DNA from: a virus
IMG/VR virus record: IMGVR_UViG_3300042896_000116
Span: 1-41,090 of that record
Reading direction: 5' to 3' (one strand)
DNA length: 41,090 bases
Positions 31,192-37,012 of the stretch are shown here, piece after piece. A program made the position numbers and the translations under genes. The notes below the pieces were generated by a model. It was not told the DNA's origin and made no database searches. It saw only the letters and a list, made by a program, of their open reading frames with translations. Numbering within the stretch: position 1 is the stretch's first letter; each line of letters opens with the position of its first letter.

Positions 31192-31339
31192 ACCAATAAC
31201 GCCTTGGCATACAAACCCATTAACTATTCGTATGACATGGGAACAAAGAATGAAACTTAAACAATTAGGTGGTGCAGCATGGATAAGACAACAGATCGAA
31301 CAGGCTTTCCTGCACCAACCAGTTTTAGAGATTCAGTGA
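31178..31339 (+). CDS. Ribbon-helix-helix-like small regulator
   Basis: The ORF encodes 53 residues. PLTIRMTWEQRMKLKQLGGA (14-33), followed by AWIRQQIEQA, has the strand-helix-turn-helix pattern of Arc/CopG proteins, and the start MPRPKP is typical of phage members. It would bind DNA as a dimer and could regulate early or middle genes. Start lies inside the preceding gene. Confidence 0.6.
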   Translation: MPRPKPITPWHTNPLTIRMTWEQRMKLKQLGGAAWIRQQIEQAFLHQPVLEIQ

Positions 31340-31365
31340 GACAACAATTTAAATTAGGAAAATAA
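31279..31365 (+). CDS. Possible nested micro-ORF
   Basis: The ORF encodes 28 residues (MDKTTDRTGFPAPTSFRDSV, then RQQFKLGK). It begins inside the ribbon-helix-helix gene in another frame, ends 26 bases beyond it, and is followed four bases later by the DUF3310 gene. It has no clear ribosome binding site, so it may be translated only by coupling or not at all. Confidence 0.3.
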   Translation: MDKTTDRTGFPAPTSFRDSVRQQFKLGK

Positions 31366-31368
31366 AAA

Positions 31369-31689
31369 ATGAATTTTGACCAATCTGGTATGTTGGAAAA
31401 ACAAAAAGCTGCAATGTCACAACAAGAATCACAATTCCATCAAAATTTAAAAAAAGCAAATGATTATCAGATTTCAGGAGATCATTATAAAAAAGCAATC
31501 CAGCCATGGGATGCTATGGAATGTTGGATGTCTCCAGAGCAATTTGAAGGTTTTTTGCGTGGAAATGTAATCAAATACATAGCACGATATAAAGACAAAG
31601 ATGGCATGAAAGATGTGCAGAAAGCAAAGCACTATCTTGAGAAGCTATTGGAATGCCTAGAAGCTCGTTGTGGGACAAGGAAAGAGTAA
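31369..31689 (+). CDS. DUF3310 family protein
   Basis: The product has 106 residues. DYQISGDHYKKAIQPWDAME (32-51), GNVIKYIARYKDKDGMKDVQ and KAKHYLEKLLE are the defining segments of the DUF3310 family. It is often annotated in phages as a nucleotide kinase-like protein; biochemical proof is lacking as far as I know. AGGAAAATAAAAA precedes the ATG. Stop and next start overlap (TAATG). Confidence 0.8.
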   Translation: MNFDQSGMLEKQKAAMSQQESQFHQNLKKANDYQISGDHYKKAIQPWDAMECWMSPEQFEGFLRGNVIKYIARYKDKDGMKDVQKAKHYLEKLLECLEARCGTRKE

Positions 31690-31916
31690 TGTACACACCC
31701 AAGCCTCAATGGTTAAAAGACCGTGAAAAAGCCAACTTCAATGGCCCTAAAAAGCCTTGGGGTGGATATAGACCTGGTTCAGGACGTAAGCGGATTAAAC
31801 CTATTGAAAACCTAATAAATATTAAGTTGAATAACATTCAAAAGCTATTACTTAAAGAAATGGGTAATGGTGATATTGATGTTGGTGTTCAAGTTCTGAT
31901 TGATAAGCATTTGTAA
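31689..31916 (+). CDS. Small DNA-binding-like protein with RPGSGRKR motif
   Basis: The product has 75 residues. PWGGYRPGSGRKRIKPIENL (near 25-44) is a basic Gly/Arg motif seen at the start of many phage DNA-binding and small-terminase-like proteins, followed by two helices (NIKLNNIQKLLLKEM; VGVQVLIDKHL). It may be a regulator. Coupled to the previous gene by TAATG. Confidence 0.5.
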   Translation: MYTPKPQWLKDREKANFNGPKKPWGGYRPGSGRKRIKPIENLINIKLNNIQKLLLKEMGNGDIDVGVQVLIDKHL

Positions 31917-31924
31917 GGATTTAT

Positions 31925-32389
31925 ATGAGTCGTAAAGTATGTAAACGTAAGCACTATGCAACAAAAGGATTTGATGCTGTAGCCCATGCAATTGCTGGAG
32001 CAGCTATCGTTGATAAGAAATCACTTGATAAGCTCTTATTGCGCGATTTAAGCAGTCTAGAAGCTATCATGAATGGCAAAGGAACTATCCAAGAATGGCA
32101 TGATCTAAGTGCCAGCTTAAATCTATGTGAGACCATGGCTAGACAAGGTATTGGTCCTGAAGCACTGCCTGACTGTGCAATGGCTCAAGATGAATTAATT
32201 AATGCTGCTAGACGATACAAGCGTTCAAATATTATGGGATTTACAGGACCAGGTATTCAAGCAATCAGAAATGTGTTGGAGTACCATGATCTACAACGAC
32301 AAAGTATCTCTAGATCTGAATATGAAAGATTTATTCAGATGACTGTAAATCGTATCCGTAGTCATGCGCCAGAAGTGGAATGTGTGTAA
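31925..32389 (+). CDS. Phage early protein of unknown function
   Basis: The product has 154 residues, helical, beginning with the basic CKRKHYATKGFDAVAHAIAG motif followed by LLLRDLSSLEAIMNGKGTIQ and a helical C-terminal half. I remember similar proteins next to nuclease and DUF3310-like genes in phages. TAATG links it to the next gene. Function unknown. Confidence 0.55.
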   Translation: MSRKVCKRKHYATKGFDAVAHAIAGAAIVDKKSLDKLLLRDLSSLEAIMNGKGTIQEWHDLSASLNLCETMARQGIGPEALPDCAMAQDELINAARRYKRSNIMGFTGPGIQAIRNVLEYHDLQRQSISRSEYERFIQMTVNRIRSHAPEVECV

Positions 32390-32712
32390 TGGAAATAGAT
32401 CCACTGAAAGCAATTGAATATATACAACGTAATGCGGGAACATATGCACAAGCTAAAGCCAATAGAATTTACATTGAAAACTATCTCAAAACAGTCAAAG
32501 CTAGACTTATGGGAGATTCAGAGGAAAAAGCAATTGGAGCAAAGGAAATGGATGCTTATGCAAACCCAGTCTATGTTGAGCAATTGGATGGCCTCAAAGC
32601 TGCAATAGAGGTTGAAGAAAATCTACGTTATATGCTGGAAGCAGCAAAGCTTAAAGTGGAAATTTTCAAAGTACAAGAGTACACCAAGCGAACTGAAATG
32701 AAAATGCAATGA
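32389..32712 (+). CDS. Phage recombination-region protein of unknown function
   Basis: The product has 107 residues, almost entirely helical. The pattern YAQAKANRIYIENYLKTVKA and EMDAYANPVYVEQLDGLKAA is a recognisable small family found beside phage recombination genes. ATG 32389 overlaps the previous stop; an upstream in-frame start at 32380 is less likely. Coupled to the Ref-like gene. Function unknown. Confidence 0.6.
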   Translation: MEIDPLKAIEYIQRNAGTYAQAKANRIYIENYLKTVKARLMGDSEEKAIGAKEMDAYANPVYVEQLDGLKAAIEVEENLRYMLEAAKLKVEIFKVQEYTKRTEMKMQ

Positions 32713-32987
32713 ATGAAAAACAATATAAACAAAAGCTTACACAACTAGGTTGCATGGTTTGTAGGCGTTTATATGACATAACAGATAGTCCGGTACAGTT
32801 ACATCACTTTAGATCTGGAGGCTGGGGTAAAGGTGATTACACAACGCTTATTCCTCTTTGTCCTGAACACCATGTTGGTAAAACAGGCATTCATGGAATG
32901 GGAACTAAAGCATTTGATAAGTTCTACGGCGATAATCATGGCTTCACACAGCAGACACTTTTAGACGATACAAAAGGATTAATATGA
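32709..32987 (+). CDS. Ref-like HNH-type nuclease
   Basis: The product has 92 residues. LGCMVCRR (13-20), VQLHHFRSGGWGKGDYTTLI (29-48), PLCPEHHVGKTGIHGMGTKA (49-68) and FDKFYG form the Cys/His pattern of the Ref (P1 recombination enhancement) family, whose member from P1 is a RecA-dependent nuclease. It may process recombination intermediates with RusA and the annealing protein. It is shorter than P1 Ref, lacking the long N-terminal extension. ATGA overlaps on both sides. Confidence 0.75.
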   Translation: MNEKQYKQKLTQLGCMVCRRLYDITDSPVQLHHFRSGGWGKGDYTTLIPLCPEHHVGKTGIHGMGTKAFDKFYGDNHGFTQQTLLDDTKGLI

Positions 32988-33343
32988 ACAACAGTGGCGC
33001 ATTCATTCTTACTTTACTTCATGCCTCAACTAATGCACATATTTTGCATTTGCAAAGCAGAAGCTATTCTGAACACATGGCATTGGGAACATTCTATGAA
33101 GAGTTACCTGGTCTAGTTGATTCAGTTGCCGAGGCTATTCAAGGATTGACTCAAGAGATTATTCAATATGAGTTGGACTATTACTCTCCAGCAGATACGG
33201 CATTGGAAGAGTTGATGTCATTGAAAGAGTATGTATCTGAGGAACGAAAAGATCTACCTCAAAATACGGAAATCCAAAACCTAGTTGATGAAGTTGCAGC
33301 ATTGATTGACTCTACTTTATTCAAGCTTAAATTCCTAAAATAA
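32984..33343 (+). CDS. Ferritin-like DUF5856-type protein
   Basis: The product has 119 residues and is predicted all-helical. LTLLHASTNAHILHLQSRSY, followed by SEHMALGTFYEELPGLVDSV and AEAIQGL, shows the His/Glu helix pattern of ferritin-like/Dps-related phage proteins, with H13, H18, H21, H31 and several Glu. A four-helix bundle fits the length. Whether it binds metal or protects DNA is unknown. It is the last gene of the forward early operon. Confidence 0.6.
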   Translation: MNNSGAFILTLLHASTNAHILHLQSRSYSEHMALGTFYEELPGLVDSVAEAIQGLTQEIIQYELDYYSPADTALEELMSLKEYVSEERKDLPQNTEIQNLVDEVAALIDSTLFKLKFLK

Positions 33344-33366
33344 TAAGAATCATATTATTTATACTT

Positions 33367-33389
33367 AATGGGGCCTTGATTGCCCCATT
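33367..33389 (+). terminator. Intrinsic terminator at the end of the early operon
   Basis: Perfect 8-bp stem AATGGGGC / GCCCCATT with a 7-base loop, followed by TTGTTTATTT. It lies 24 bases after the last early gene and also faces the two small reverse genes, so it may work in both directions. Confidence 0.75.
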
Positions 33390-33392
33390 TGT

Positions 33393-33488
33393 TTATTTAA
33401 TAAAACAATCAAAATAAGATAATATAAGCATTAATAATGGAGCTACTATTAATACAGTACCGATAATATTAAGTGCAATAATTTTCAT
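33393..33488 (-). CDS. Tiny one-helix membrane protein
   Basis: The ORF encodes 31 residues and is almost wholly hydrophobic (LNIIGTVLIVAPLLMLILSY). Its ATG overlaps the stop of the upstream reverse gene (ATGA), which supports coupled translation, and it ends directly before the terminator. Function unknown. Confidence 0.5.
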   Translation of the reverse strand: MKIIALNIIGTVLIVAPLLMLILSYFDCFIK

Positions 33489-33712
33489 TTGGCATATCCA
33501 TATAGTTCGATATTAATGCGACGGTCGATTGTCTCTTGACGTTGACGGCTGAGAATTAAACCTGCGCCTATATAGTCACCATCAGCAAGGCACTCAAGAA
33601 TATTGGCTTGCTGATCGTTGCATGCATCAATCAAATCCTGTTCGTCATATGCCTCAGTTTGGCGCTTGCTGCATTCAAAGAACTGGCTGGCTTCTACTGT
33701 AGTGTGTTTCAT
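33485..33712 (-). CDS. Small acidic protein of unknown function
   Basis: The product has 75 residues, helical, Asp/Glu/Gln-rich (YDEQDLIDACNDQQANILEC). AAGGCAGTAA precedes the ATG. It reads away from the non-coding region and may be expressed from a promoter overlapping the DnaA-box-like sites. No family is recognised. Confidence 0.55.
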   Translation of the reverse strand: MKHTTVEASQFFECSKRQTEAYDEQDLIDACNDQQANILECLADGDYIGAGLILSRQRQETIDRRINIELYGYAK

Positions 33713-33773
33713 TTACTGCCTTCGGTAAGAGCACCTGGAATCAAGTGCATGGCTAAATTCTAATCCATGTTTC

Positions 33774-33793
33774 TGTGGATAACTTGTGGATAG
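33774..33793 (-). other. Two DnaA-box-like sites in tandem
   Basis: TGTGGATAA (33774-33782) is the exact reverse complement of the E. coli DnaA box TTATCCACA. TGTGGATAG (33785-33793) differs from it by one base. AT-rich sequence follows. This fits DnaA-dependent initiation or DnaA-controlled transcription of the adjacent reverse gene. Confidence 0.55.
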
Positions 33794-34277
33794 TCAATTA
33801 TTTACTAGGTGTTTACCCTAATAATTGTCATCAAATTACGTGTTTGGCGACAATGCAAGACTAGGCTGCTTGAAAAAAGAAAAAATCAAGTCTCTTTATA
33901 TGATGCTTCATCGCACGCATAAACGAATGGCACAAGCGAAGCGCAAAGCATAGCGAATAAACGCGTTAAACCCAGCCATCCTGAGCATGTTTATTCTCTT
34001 ACGCACCAATAGTTAAGTACATCACATCGTCGCTCTAATAGCGTCCTGCTGCATATGCTTTTCACTGGAGAATCCGCGAGAAACCCTTTAGCCCTAGAGC
34101 ATGACTGTACTCTTCCGCACTAAGTAACTAATACATAGTTGAATAGCATTTCCACTACTGCCTGACTCCTGAACCCAGCTACTCAATAACTCAAAAGCTA
34201 TCGGTCTCCCTCCATCCCATAATTAATGACCCGTTGGTCAGTAACCATCCAGACCCCCCCAACTTAGCGTTTAGAAC

Positions 34278-34298
34278 CCCCTAGGTTAAGGGGTAACC
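34278..34298. other. Overlapping inverted repeats in the non-coding region
   Basis: CCCCT (34278-34282) pairs with AGGGG (34289-34293), and GGTTA (34284-34288) pairs with TAACC (34294-34298). The two stems interleave and exclude each other. A protein-binding site, for example for terminase, is more likely than a stable RNA fold. Confidence 0.45.
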
Positions 34299-34443
34299 CT
34301 GCGAATGGATGAGAAGAAGGGGGCCCACTCACCCATTCCCAATTTTTTCACAAAAACTTTTCCCCCCTCAACCAAACCACCAAGACCATTTCAGCCTATA
34401 AGTAATGCAAAACCTATTTTTATTTTTTTTACTCAAAAAGTTT

Positions 34444-34449
34444 TATACT
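34444..34449 (+). promoter_or_regulatory. -10 element of a likely tRNA/late promoter
   Basis: TATACT (five of six consensus bases) lies eight bases before the tRNA 5' end, the expected distance for a start just before the mature tRNA. The -35 region is T-rich without a clear TTGACA. It may drive the tRNA and the packaging genes. Confidence 0.45.
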
Positions 34450-34457
34450 TAGCACAT

Positions 34458-34533
34458 TCCTCAATAGCTCAGTTGGTAGAGCAAGTGACTGTTAATCACT
34501 AGGTCACACGTTCGAGCCGTGTTTGAGGAGCCA
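34458..34533 (+). tRNA. tRNA-Asn (anticodon GTT)
   Basis: A 76-base cloverleaf with encoded CCA. Acceptor stem TCCTCAA/TTGAGGA, D-stem GCTC/GAGC, anticodon stem AGTGA/TCACT with loop CTGTTAA, T-stem ACACG/CGTGT and loop TTCGAGC. All stems are perfect, so the gene looks functional. It stands between the non-coding region and the first late gene. Many proteins in this genome, especially fibres, are rich in Asn, which may explain its retention. Confidence 0.95.
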
Positions 34534-34549
34534 TTTATAAAGGATTGTT

Positions 34550-35059
34550 ATGGAATGGACATTGTCTCACCCGTTATACGATATTGATGATATTGTTGAA
34601 CTGGGTAAATTACTATTAATAGCAGAAGGTAATACTGTACTTAATACTGATCCACAAGTATTTAGACATCAATTAACTGTTTGTGCTACTAATCAAATAT
34701 TTGATAAACGCAGAGAGTTTTTAGCAGTATGTCGAGATATTAATAATAAGTTAATGGGATATTGTTGGTTTGATCGTGGTGGATATACTACATATTCAAC
34801 TGAAGAAATTAGTAATGCCAAGTTTCACCATGTTGATTTAACTCTTCCTGCTAAAACTCGGGTTAAGTTAATTAATGCAATGATTGATCAACATATACTA
34901 TGGGCTCACAGTAATGGGATACCTATTATTTGTTCGACAAGTATCCGTACAGAGCATGATGGGTTTATGAGAATGCACGCTAAACGTGGTTTTGTTGTTA
35001 ATGGGTCTTATGCTTGGATTCGTACTGAAGAAGGTTTAAAAGGAATTAAACATGTTTGA
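34550..35059 (+). CDS. GNAT-like acetyltransferase-type protein
   Basis: The product has 169 residues. The pattern FLAVCRDINNKLMGYCWFDR, followed by VDLTLPAKTRVKLINAMIDQ, and near the end FMRMHAKRGFVVNGSYAWIR, fits a GNAT fold, where the last segment is the usual FYxKxGF-like end. The pyrophosphate-binding Q/RxxGxG/A loop is not obvious, so it may be a non-catalytic relative. Similar proteins occur near terminase genes of podoviruses. AAAGGATTGTT precedes the ATG. Confidence 0.55.
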   Translation: MEWTLSHPLYDIDDIVELGKLLLIAEGNTVLNTDPQVFRHQLTVCATNQIFDKRREFLAVCRDINNKLMGYCWFDRGGYTTYSTEEISNAKFHHVDLTLPAKTRVKLINAMIDQHILWAHSNGIPIICSTSIRTEHDGFMRMHAKRGFVVNGSYAWIRTEEGLKGIKHV

Positions 35060-35531
35060 TAAACCTATTCGTCCAGAAGGTTCCATAGTATCTAGTCCTG
35101 CAAGACTGCAAGCTTCTAAAGACCAAAAGGCTCTTATCAGGGCTGAAAAGAAAGCCCTAGAACTAGCTACAGGACAAAGACATCCTAAACAAGGTGCTAA
35201 TCTGGCAACAGATAGAAATACGGCTGGTCGACCTAAATCCATTGTTAATCGGGTTACTGAATACGGTGCTTTGTTTAACAAGCTTAATGATGAACATGTC
35301 GCTAAAGGCTTTGCTCCACTCAAAACTGCTATGGAAGTTCTTATTGAAGCCATGCAGTCTGATGAACTTGATATTAAAGAAAAGTCCAAGATAGCTGAAA
35401 AACTTGCTACATTTGAGTCTTCTAGGGCGCCTATCATTTCCATTGAGCATGTGCAGAACATTACTAAAGAAGAGGATGTGTCTGCTGAAGACGCTTTAGA
35501 TGATTTCATGCAATCCTTACGAAAGATATAA
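35052..35531 (+). CDS. Putative terminase small subunit
   Basis: The product has 159 residues. The basic N-terminal half (KDQKALIRAEKKALELATG; NTAGRPKSIVNRVTEYGALF) could bind DNA, and the helical acidic C-terminal half (LDIKEKSKIAEKLATFES) could oligomerise and contact the large subunit. It sits 1.5 kb before the large subunit, with only small genes between. A GRPKSxVNR motif occurs in several small terminase-like proteins. Overlaps the previous gene. Identification is by context. Confidence 0.5.
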   Translation: MFDKPIRPEGSIVSSPARLQASKDQKALIRAEKKALELATGQRHPKQGANLATDRNTAGRPKSIVNRVTEYGALFNKLNDEHVAKGFAPLKTAMEVLIEAMQSDELDIKEKSKIAEKLATFESSRAPIISIEHVQNITKEEDVSAEDALDDFMQSLRKI

Positions 35532-35532
35532 A

Positions 35533-35679
35533 ATGCCCTTAAAATCTGGTAAATCCAAGAAAGTATTCGAAAAGAATATTAAGACTGAGATTAAAGCTGG
35601 TAAAAAGCCTGACCAGGCTGTTGCTATTGCTTATTCGATGAAGCGTGATTCTGATGACAAACGAAAGGTCAAGAAATGA
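35533..35679 (+). CDS. Conserved small basic phage protein
   Basis: The ORF encodes 48 residues. MPLKSGKSKKVFEKNIKTEI and KAGKKPDQAVAIAYSMKRD match a small family (GKSxKVxxxNIxxEIxAGKxxxQAVAIA) common in phages near packaging genes. Function unknown. One base follows the preceding stop codon and the gene ends with an ATGA overlap. Confidence 0.75.
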   Translation: MPLKSGKSKKVFEKNIKTEIKAGKKPDQAVAIAYSMKRDSDDKRKVKK

Positions 35680-35939
35680 GTACAAATTTTCTCTATGCCC
35701 AAGCGCCTAATCGCAAAGGCAATATTTCCAAGAATCCTGCCAAACATGAAGCTGTAAAAGGTGGAACGTCTGGAGTTGTTACTCATGGTACTCAGGGTGC
35801 TGCTAAAGTATCTGATGCTTATGGTAGTAGCAATGTTGCTGCTCGTAAACAACCTGTTCTTCTTTCGACTCCTAAAGCTTATTGTGGCAAGATCGAAAAT
35901 GATGGTTACCTTAAAGGTAGCTTTAATCCTTCTAAGTGA
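35676..35939 (+). CDS. Small Gly/Lys-rich late protein
   Basis: The product has 87 residues, basic and probably unstructured (NRKGNISKNPAKHEAVKGGT; LKGSFNPSK). Its position among packaging genes suggests a minor virion or decoration protein. No family is recognised. Confidence 0.5.
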   Translation: MSTNFLYAQAPNRKGNISKNPAKHEAVKGGTSGVVTHGTQGAAKVSDAYGSSNVAARKQPVLLSTPKAYCGKIENDGYLKGSFNPSK

Positions 35940-35946
35940 GGTTCCC

Positions 35947-36171
35947 ATGTCTGCATACGGTAAAGTAATCAGTGGTGGTAAGGCTATGAGCAAAGGTCTT
36001 ACTAAAGGCATTAATGAAAAACTAGAAGAGTTTGCTGAAAGTCATACTCGTTCTAAAACTATTGCCACTTCTGTTTTGAATGCGTTTAAAGCTAATCCCT
36101 TTAATGAACCGCATACTCAAAATATCAATGGTGGCAAGTTCACTGCTGGTAAACGTCCCTCTAAAATTTAA
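35947..36171 (+). CDS. Small basic late protein
   Basis: The product has 74 residues: SAYGKVISGGKAMSKGLTKG, then NEKLEEFAESH. Its GAGGTTCCC leader before ATG 35947 makes this the likely start rather than a much longer upstream reading frame that overlaps the preceding gene. The basic tail GGKFTAGKRPSKI could bind DNA. Function unknown. Confidence 0.55.
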   Translation: MSAYGKVISGGKAMSKGLTKGINEKLEEFAESHTRSKTIATSVLNAFKANPFNEPHTQNINGGKFTAGKRPSKI

Positions 36172-36182
36172 AAGGTATTAAT

Positions 36183-36824
36183 ATGGCATCGTATGATATT
36201 GAAGCTCTCAAGGCAGATTTGCCGACCGCTAAAGATTTGTCTCAATTTGTTTACGATAAGACCGGCATTTCGCTTGATCTTATTGGTAAACCAAAAGAAG
36301 ACCAATATTTGGTAGCAAAGAATGCTCTTGAGGGTAAAAAGATTCCTGCTGATTTTCAAACTGATCTGAATCCTTACATTGATAAACGGGAAATGATTCC
36401 TGTTGATGATATGAAAAAGATTCCAGAGCGAAGTAAAGATTTGCCTGATGTCTCAAACCGCGTGCATTTCTTTGGTGCAACAAACATGCCTCACCCGCAT
36501 GATCCACAATCTGATCGCAAAGTTCAAATCAACTTTCACAAGTATGACAATGGCGCCATGACATATCAGATCATGGGGCCCATTGAACAAATTGCCGTTG
36601 GTGAACGTATCAATAAGTTTGGCGTTAAAACTCCTGAGAAATACGGTTGGATTGACCCTCGCACAGAAGAGATTTTGCTTAAACGTCCTGATGGTACTTT
36701 CACTGAAAAAGGCCGTGGTGTTTATGCGTACTGTATTGGTGAAAAAGGTGGCGGGATTTGGCCGATGATTGATCGCAACATTCTTGCTACAGTCGAGAAA
36801 AACATTACTAATCCGTGGGCGTAA
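36183..36824 (+). CDS. Unknown late protein before the large terminase
   Basis: The product has 213 residues and is soluble. The N-terminal third is helical with SYDIEALKADLPTAKDLSQF; the middle has VHFFGATNMPHPHDPQSDRK, VQINFHKYDNGAMTYQIMGP; the end is beta-rich with YAYCIGEKGGGIWPMIDRNI. No family is recognised. AAAAGGTATTAAT precedes the ATG and the stop overlaps the next start. It may be a packaging accessory or minor virion protein. Confidence 0.55.
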   Translation: MASYDIEALKADLPTAKDLSQFVYDKTGISLDLIGKPKEDQYLVAKNALEGKKIPADFQTDLNPYIDKREMIPVDDMKKIPERSKDLPDVSNRVHFFGATNMPHPHDPQSDRKVQINFHKYDNGAMTYQIMGPIEQIAVGERINKFGVKTPEKYGWIDPRTEEILLKRPDGTFTEKGRGVYAYCIGEKGGGIWPMIDRNILATVEKNITNPWA

Positions 36825-37012
36825 TGGAAGACTATACTTTGGTTTTCCGATCAAAGTTGTCTGGACAGGCAGAAGTATGTGCGCGTAAAACTTTGGAAAT
36901 CCTTCAAAAAGATTTGCAAAACACACATGATCTTTCGCCTTCCGACATTTTTTATCTGGCCTCTGCTGCTCAATTGTTATTGACCATGCGCGATTACTAT
37001 GGCGAAAAGTGA
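36824..37012 (+). CDS. Small helical late protein
   Basis: The product has 62 residues, mostly helical (YTLVFRSKLSGQAEVCARKT; SDIFYLASAAQLLLTMRDYY). ATG 36824 overlaps the previous stop (TAATG); a GTG at 36815 is less likely. It also overlaps the terminase gene by 14 bases. Function unknown. Confidence 0.5.
   Translation: MEDYTLVFRSKLSGQAEVCARKTLEILQKDLQNTHDLSPSDIFYLASAAQLLLTMRDYYGEK

Larger units (their letters stand above)
33713..34457. other. 745-bp non-coding region (candidate origin and/or packaging site)
   Basis: No convincing gene is found on either strand. The left third is AT-rich and carries two DnaA-box-like sites. The middle holds an AACGCGTT palindrome near 33962-33969. The right third has C7 and C6 tracts, a GGGGGCCC block and overlapping inverted repeats. 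Directly behind it stand the tRNA and the terminase genes. Such regions in phages usually contain the replication origin, the packaging start or both. Confidence 0.65.

Noticed and set aside
34278-34298. H-type RNA pseudoknot
   Set aside because: The two stems interleave correctly on paper, but no bases remain to bridge the shallow groove of the first stem, so the fold is sterically unlikely. Kept only as overlapping inverted repeats.
34305-34502. 65-residue forward reading frame in the non-coding region
   Set aside because: Its last third runs through the tRNA-Asn gene, it has no ribosome binding site, and composition is dominated by Pro, Phe and Thr from C- and T-tracts.
35761-35946. N-terminal extension of the 74-residue gene
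   Set aside because: The extension is the alternative frame of the preceding gene and is Leu-rich in an unnatural way; the ATG at 35947 has a proper GAGG leader.
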